Translations under genes and position numbers: made by a program | The notes under the pieces: model-generated | Told to the model about the DNA's origin: nothing | What the model saw: the letters and a program-made list of their open reading frames with translations, nothing else | Database searches by the model: none | In this document: piece by piece, positions 62,478 through 64,000 of the stretch | Layout of the letters: each line of letters opens with the position of its first letter | Numbering within the stretch: the stretch's first letter is position 1 | Origin: Pseudooceanicola aestuarii | Lineage (GTDB): Bacteria; Pseudomonadota; Alphaproteobacteria; Rhodobacterales; Rhodobacteraceae | Reading direction: 5' to 3' | DNA: 64,000 bases | NCBI RefSeq assembly: GCF_010614805.1 | Contig: NZ_JAAFZC010000002.1 | Location: 496,001 to 560,000, forward strand

Positions 62478-63568
62478 ACGACCAAGTGAAGGACACATTC
62501 ATGACCTCCCAGCCCGCGGCCCAGCCGACCCCGCTGCCTCCCGCCTCGGCTCTGCCCGACCGGATCGACGATATCGCCACGCTCGAAGAGCTGTTGTCCC
62601 GCCCCGATGCCGCCACCGTCGCGGACCTGGAAACGCTGGACGGCGACATCATGGTGCTGGGGGTCTCCGGAAAGGTCGGGCCGTCGCTGGCTCACATGGC
62701 CGCCCGCGCCCTGCCCGACCGCCGGGTGATTGGCGTGGCCCGGTTCTCGGATCCGCAGATACGCCGCGATCTGGACAGCTGGGGGGTGGAGACGATCCAA
62801 TGCGACATGATGGACCGCGATGCGCTGTCCCGCCTGCCGCGCGCGCGCAACATCGTGTTCATGGCCGGGCACAAATTCGGATCCTCGGGCAATCAGGGGC
62901 TGACCTGGGCGATGAACACCTATTTGCCAGGCCTTGTCGCGGAAACCTTTACCGAGGCCCGGTTCTCCGTCTTTTCAACGGGTTGCGTCTATCCCTTTGT
63001 CCCGCTGGAGCAGATCGGCGCGGACGAGGGGGTCATCCCCGAACCGCCCGGCGAATACGCGCAATCCTGCATCGGGCGGGAACGGATGTTCGAACATTTC
63101 TCCCGCCAGCATGACGCGCCGGGGCGGCTGATCCGACTGAACTACGCGATCGACATGCGCTACGGCGTTTTGGGCGATATTGCCATGCGGATCCGGGCCG
63201 GGCAGCCGATCGACCTGGAGACCGGCCATGTCAACGTGATCTGGCAGGGCGATGCCAACCGGTTCGCCCTGCGCGCGCTGGCCCATGGTACCGTGCCCGC
63301 CGCGCCGCTGAACGTCTCGGGACCGGAGACCCTGCCGGTGCGATGGCTGGCCGAACAGCTGGCCGCCCGCATGGGGATCGACGTCAGCTTTACCGGCACC
63401 CCCGGCCCCACCGCCTGGCTGAACAATTCCGCCGAAGCCTTCCGCCTCTTCGGCTACCCGGAGGTGCCTCTGGGCCGGATGCTGGACTGGGTGGCGGACT
63501 GGACCGCGCGGGACATGCCCACCCTGGGCAAGCCCACCAAGTTCGAGACCCGTGATGGACGCTACTGA
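62474..63568 (+). CDS. NAD-dependent epimerase/dehydratase-like protein (extended SDR)
   Basis: 364 residues. The N-terminal Rossmann motif is MVLGVSGKVGPSLAHMAAR (about 62-80), with Gly-x-x-Gly spacing altered from the textbook GxxGxxG. The usual YxxxK is represented by YAQSCIGRE near residue 200, where Lys is replaced, so activity as an ordinary dehydrogenase is doubtful. It ends with a substrate-binding C-terminal domain. It starts inside the amidase stop. Confidence 0.75.
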   Translation: MNDQVKDTFMTSQPAAQPTPLPPASALPDRIDDIATLEELLSRPDAATVADLETLDGDIMVLGVSGKVGPSLAHMAARALPDRRVIGVARFSDPQIRRDLDSWGVETIQCDMMDRDALSRLPRARNIVFMAGHKFGSSGNQGLTWAMNTYLPGLVAETFTEARFSVFSTGCVYPFVPLEQIGADEGVIPEPPGEYAQSCIGRERMFEHFSRQHDAPGRLIRLNYAIDMRYGVLGDIAMRIRAGQPIDLETGHVNVIWQGDANRFALRALAHGTVPAAPLNVSGPETLPVRWLAEQLAARMGIDVSFTGTPGPTAWLNNSAEAFRLFGYPEVPLGRMLDWVADWTARDMPTLGKPTKFETRDGRY

Positions 63569-64000
63569 TCCGCCCACCCTCCTGGGCACCGCCGATGTCC
63601 CCGCCTGCATGGCCCTGTCAGAGGAAGCCTGCTGGAACCAGCGCGCCGCGGATTGGCGGATGATGCTGACGCTGGGCACCGGGCTGGCGCTGCGCGACGG
63701 CGGCGGCATCCCCCGCGCCACCGCGCTGGCGTTGCCGCTGGGCGAGGCCATGGGCTGGATTTCCATGGTGCTGGTAACCCAGGCGCTGCGCGGCCACGGC
63801 CATGCCAAGCGGCTGATGCTGGCCGCCATCGCCACGCTGGAGGACACCGGCCGCATTCCCGTGTTGGATGCCACCCCGGCAGGAGAGCCGCTGTACCGCC
63901 GACTGGGGTTTCGCGAGATAGGCGCGCTGTCGCGGATGGCCGGTACCGGCCTGGCCCTGCACCGGGCCGCCGCGCCCCGGGGCGCCGGGATCCGTCCGCT
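63555..64000 (+). CDS. GNAT family acetyltransferase, N-terminal part (runs off window)
   Basis: The frame from ATG 63555 (or the GTG three bases earlier) overlaps the previous gene by 14 bp and stays open to the edge, giving 148 full codons. It shows an acetyl-CoA loop-type segment VTQALRGHGHAKRLMLAAI and the PLYRRLGFREIG motif. Substrate unknown; it continues the importer-amidase operon. Confidence 0.8.
   Translation, partial: MDATDPPTLLGTADVPACMALSEEACWNQRAADWRMMLTLGTGLALRDGGGIPRATALALPLGEAMGWISMVLVTQALRGHGHAKRLMLAAIATLEDTGRIPVLDATPAGEPLYRRLGFREIGALSRMAGTGLALHRAAAPRGAGIRP

Overview
The window is a GC-rich alphaproteobacterial chromosome segment, most likely from the Roseobacter group / Rhodobacteraceae (Paracoccaceae). 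The evidence is the conserved order rplU-rpmA-GNAT-obgE-proB-proA with a C-terminally extended L21, an imuB-dnaE2 SOS operon behind a GTTC-N7-GTTC-type LexA box, TRAP and polyamine-type ABC importers, and an RpiR/LysR-regulated catabolic style. No species can be named from sequence alone.

Layout. 1-7.0 kb: a catabolic cluster on the minus strand (N-formylglutamate amidohydrolase-like enzyme, three-part TRAP importer, glutamine-synthetase-like ligase, start of an aldehyde dehydrogenase) divergent from an RpiR/SIS regulator. 7.1-15.5 kb: an exopolysaccharide locus (pyruvyl transferase, secreted glycoside hydrolase, Wzy-like polymerase, Wzc-like copolymerase/kinase, GT4 glycosyltransferase). 15.7-20.6 kb: LexA box, imuB and dnaE2, with no imuA beside them. 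20.8-27.8 kb: the proA/proB/obgE/L27/L21 housekeeping block and two DUF2059 proteins. 27.9-32.5 kb: tRNA-Ser(CGA) carrying a 4.6-kb integrated island with tyrosine integrase, ParB-like protein, serine recombinase and a membrane protein, bounded by an exact 18-bp att repeat. 32.6-35.6 kb: small genes (GreA/Rnk-like, 5-formyl-THF cyclo-ligase, VOC protein, tandem HxlR regulator).

35.6-48.7 kb is the most interesting part. Five genes linked by 4-bp overlaps encode a cellulose-synthase-like GT2, two DUF3131 proteins, an acyltransferase and a peptidoglycan-binding-like periplasmic protein. Directly upstream lies a partner-switching module: SpoIIE/RsbU-type phosphatase with a receiver domain, a STAS antagonist and an RsbW-like kinase. 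Divergent from these are an H-NOX haem sensor and a hybrid histidine kinase without a sensor domain of its own. A beta-barrel outer-membrane protein follows; its N-terminal domain resembles that of the peptidoglycan-binding-like protein. My reading is nitric oxide (or oxygen) -> H-NOX -> kinase -> phosphatase -> partner switch -> surface polysaccharide.

48.7-64 kb: a TRAP permease relic, then a LysR-divergent polyamine-type ABC importer with aminotransferase, N-acetyltransferase, acetylpolyamine-amidohydrolase-like deacetylase, FAD oxidase and RidA. Last comes a divergent NMT1-type binding protein and permease with an amidase, an NAD-dependent epimerase-like protein and a GNAT cut by the window edge. 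Starts were chosen by ribosome-binding site, signal peptide and family alignment by eye; no database search was possible.
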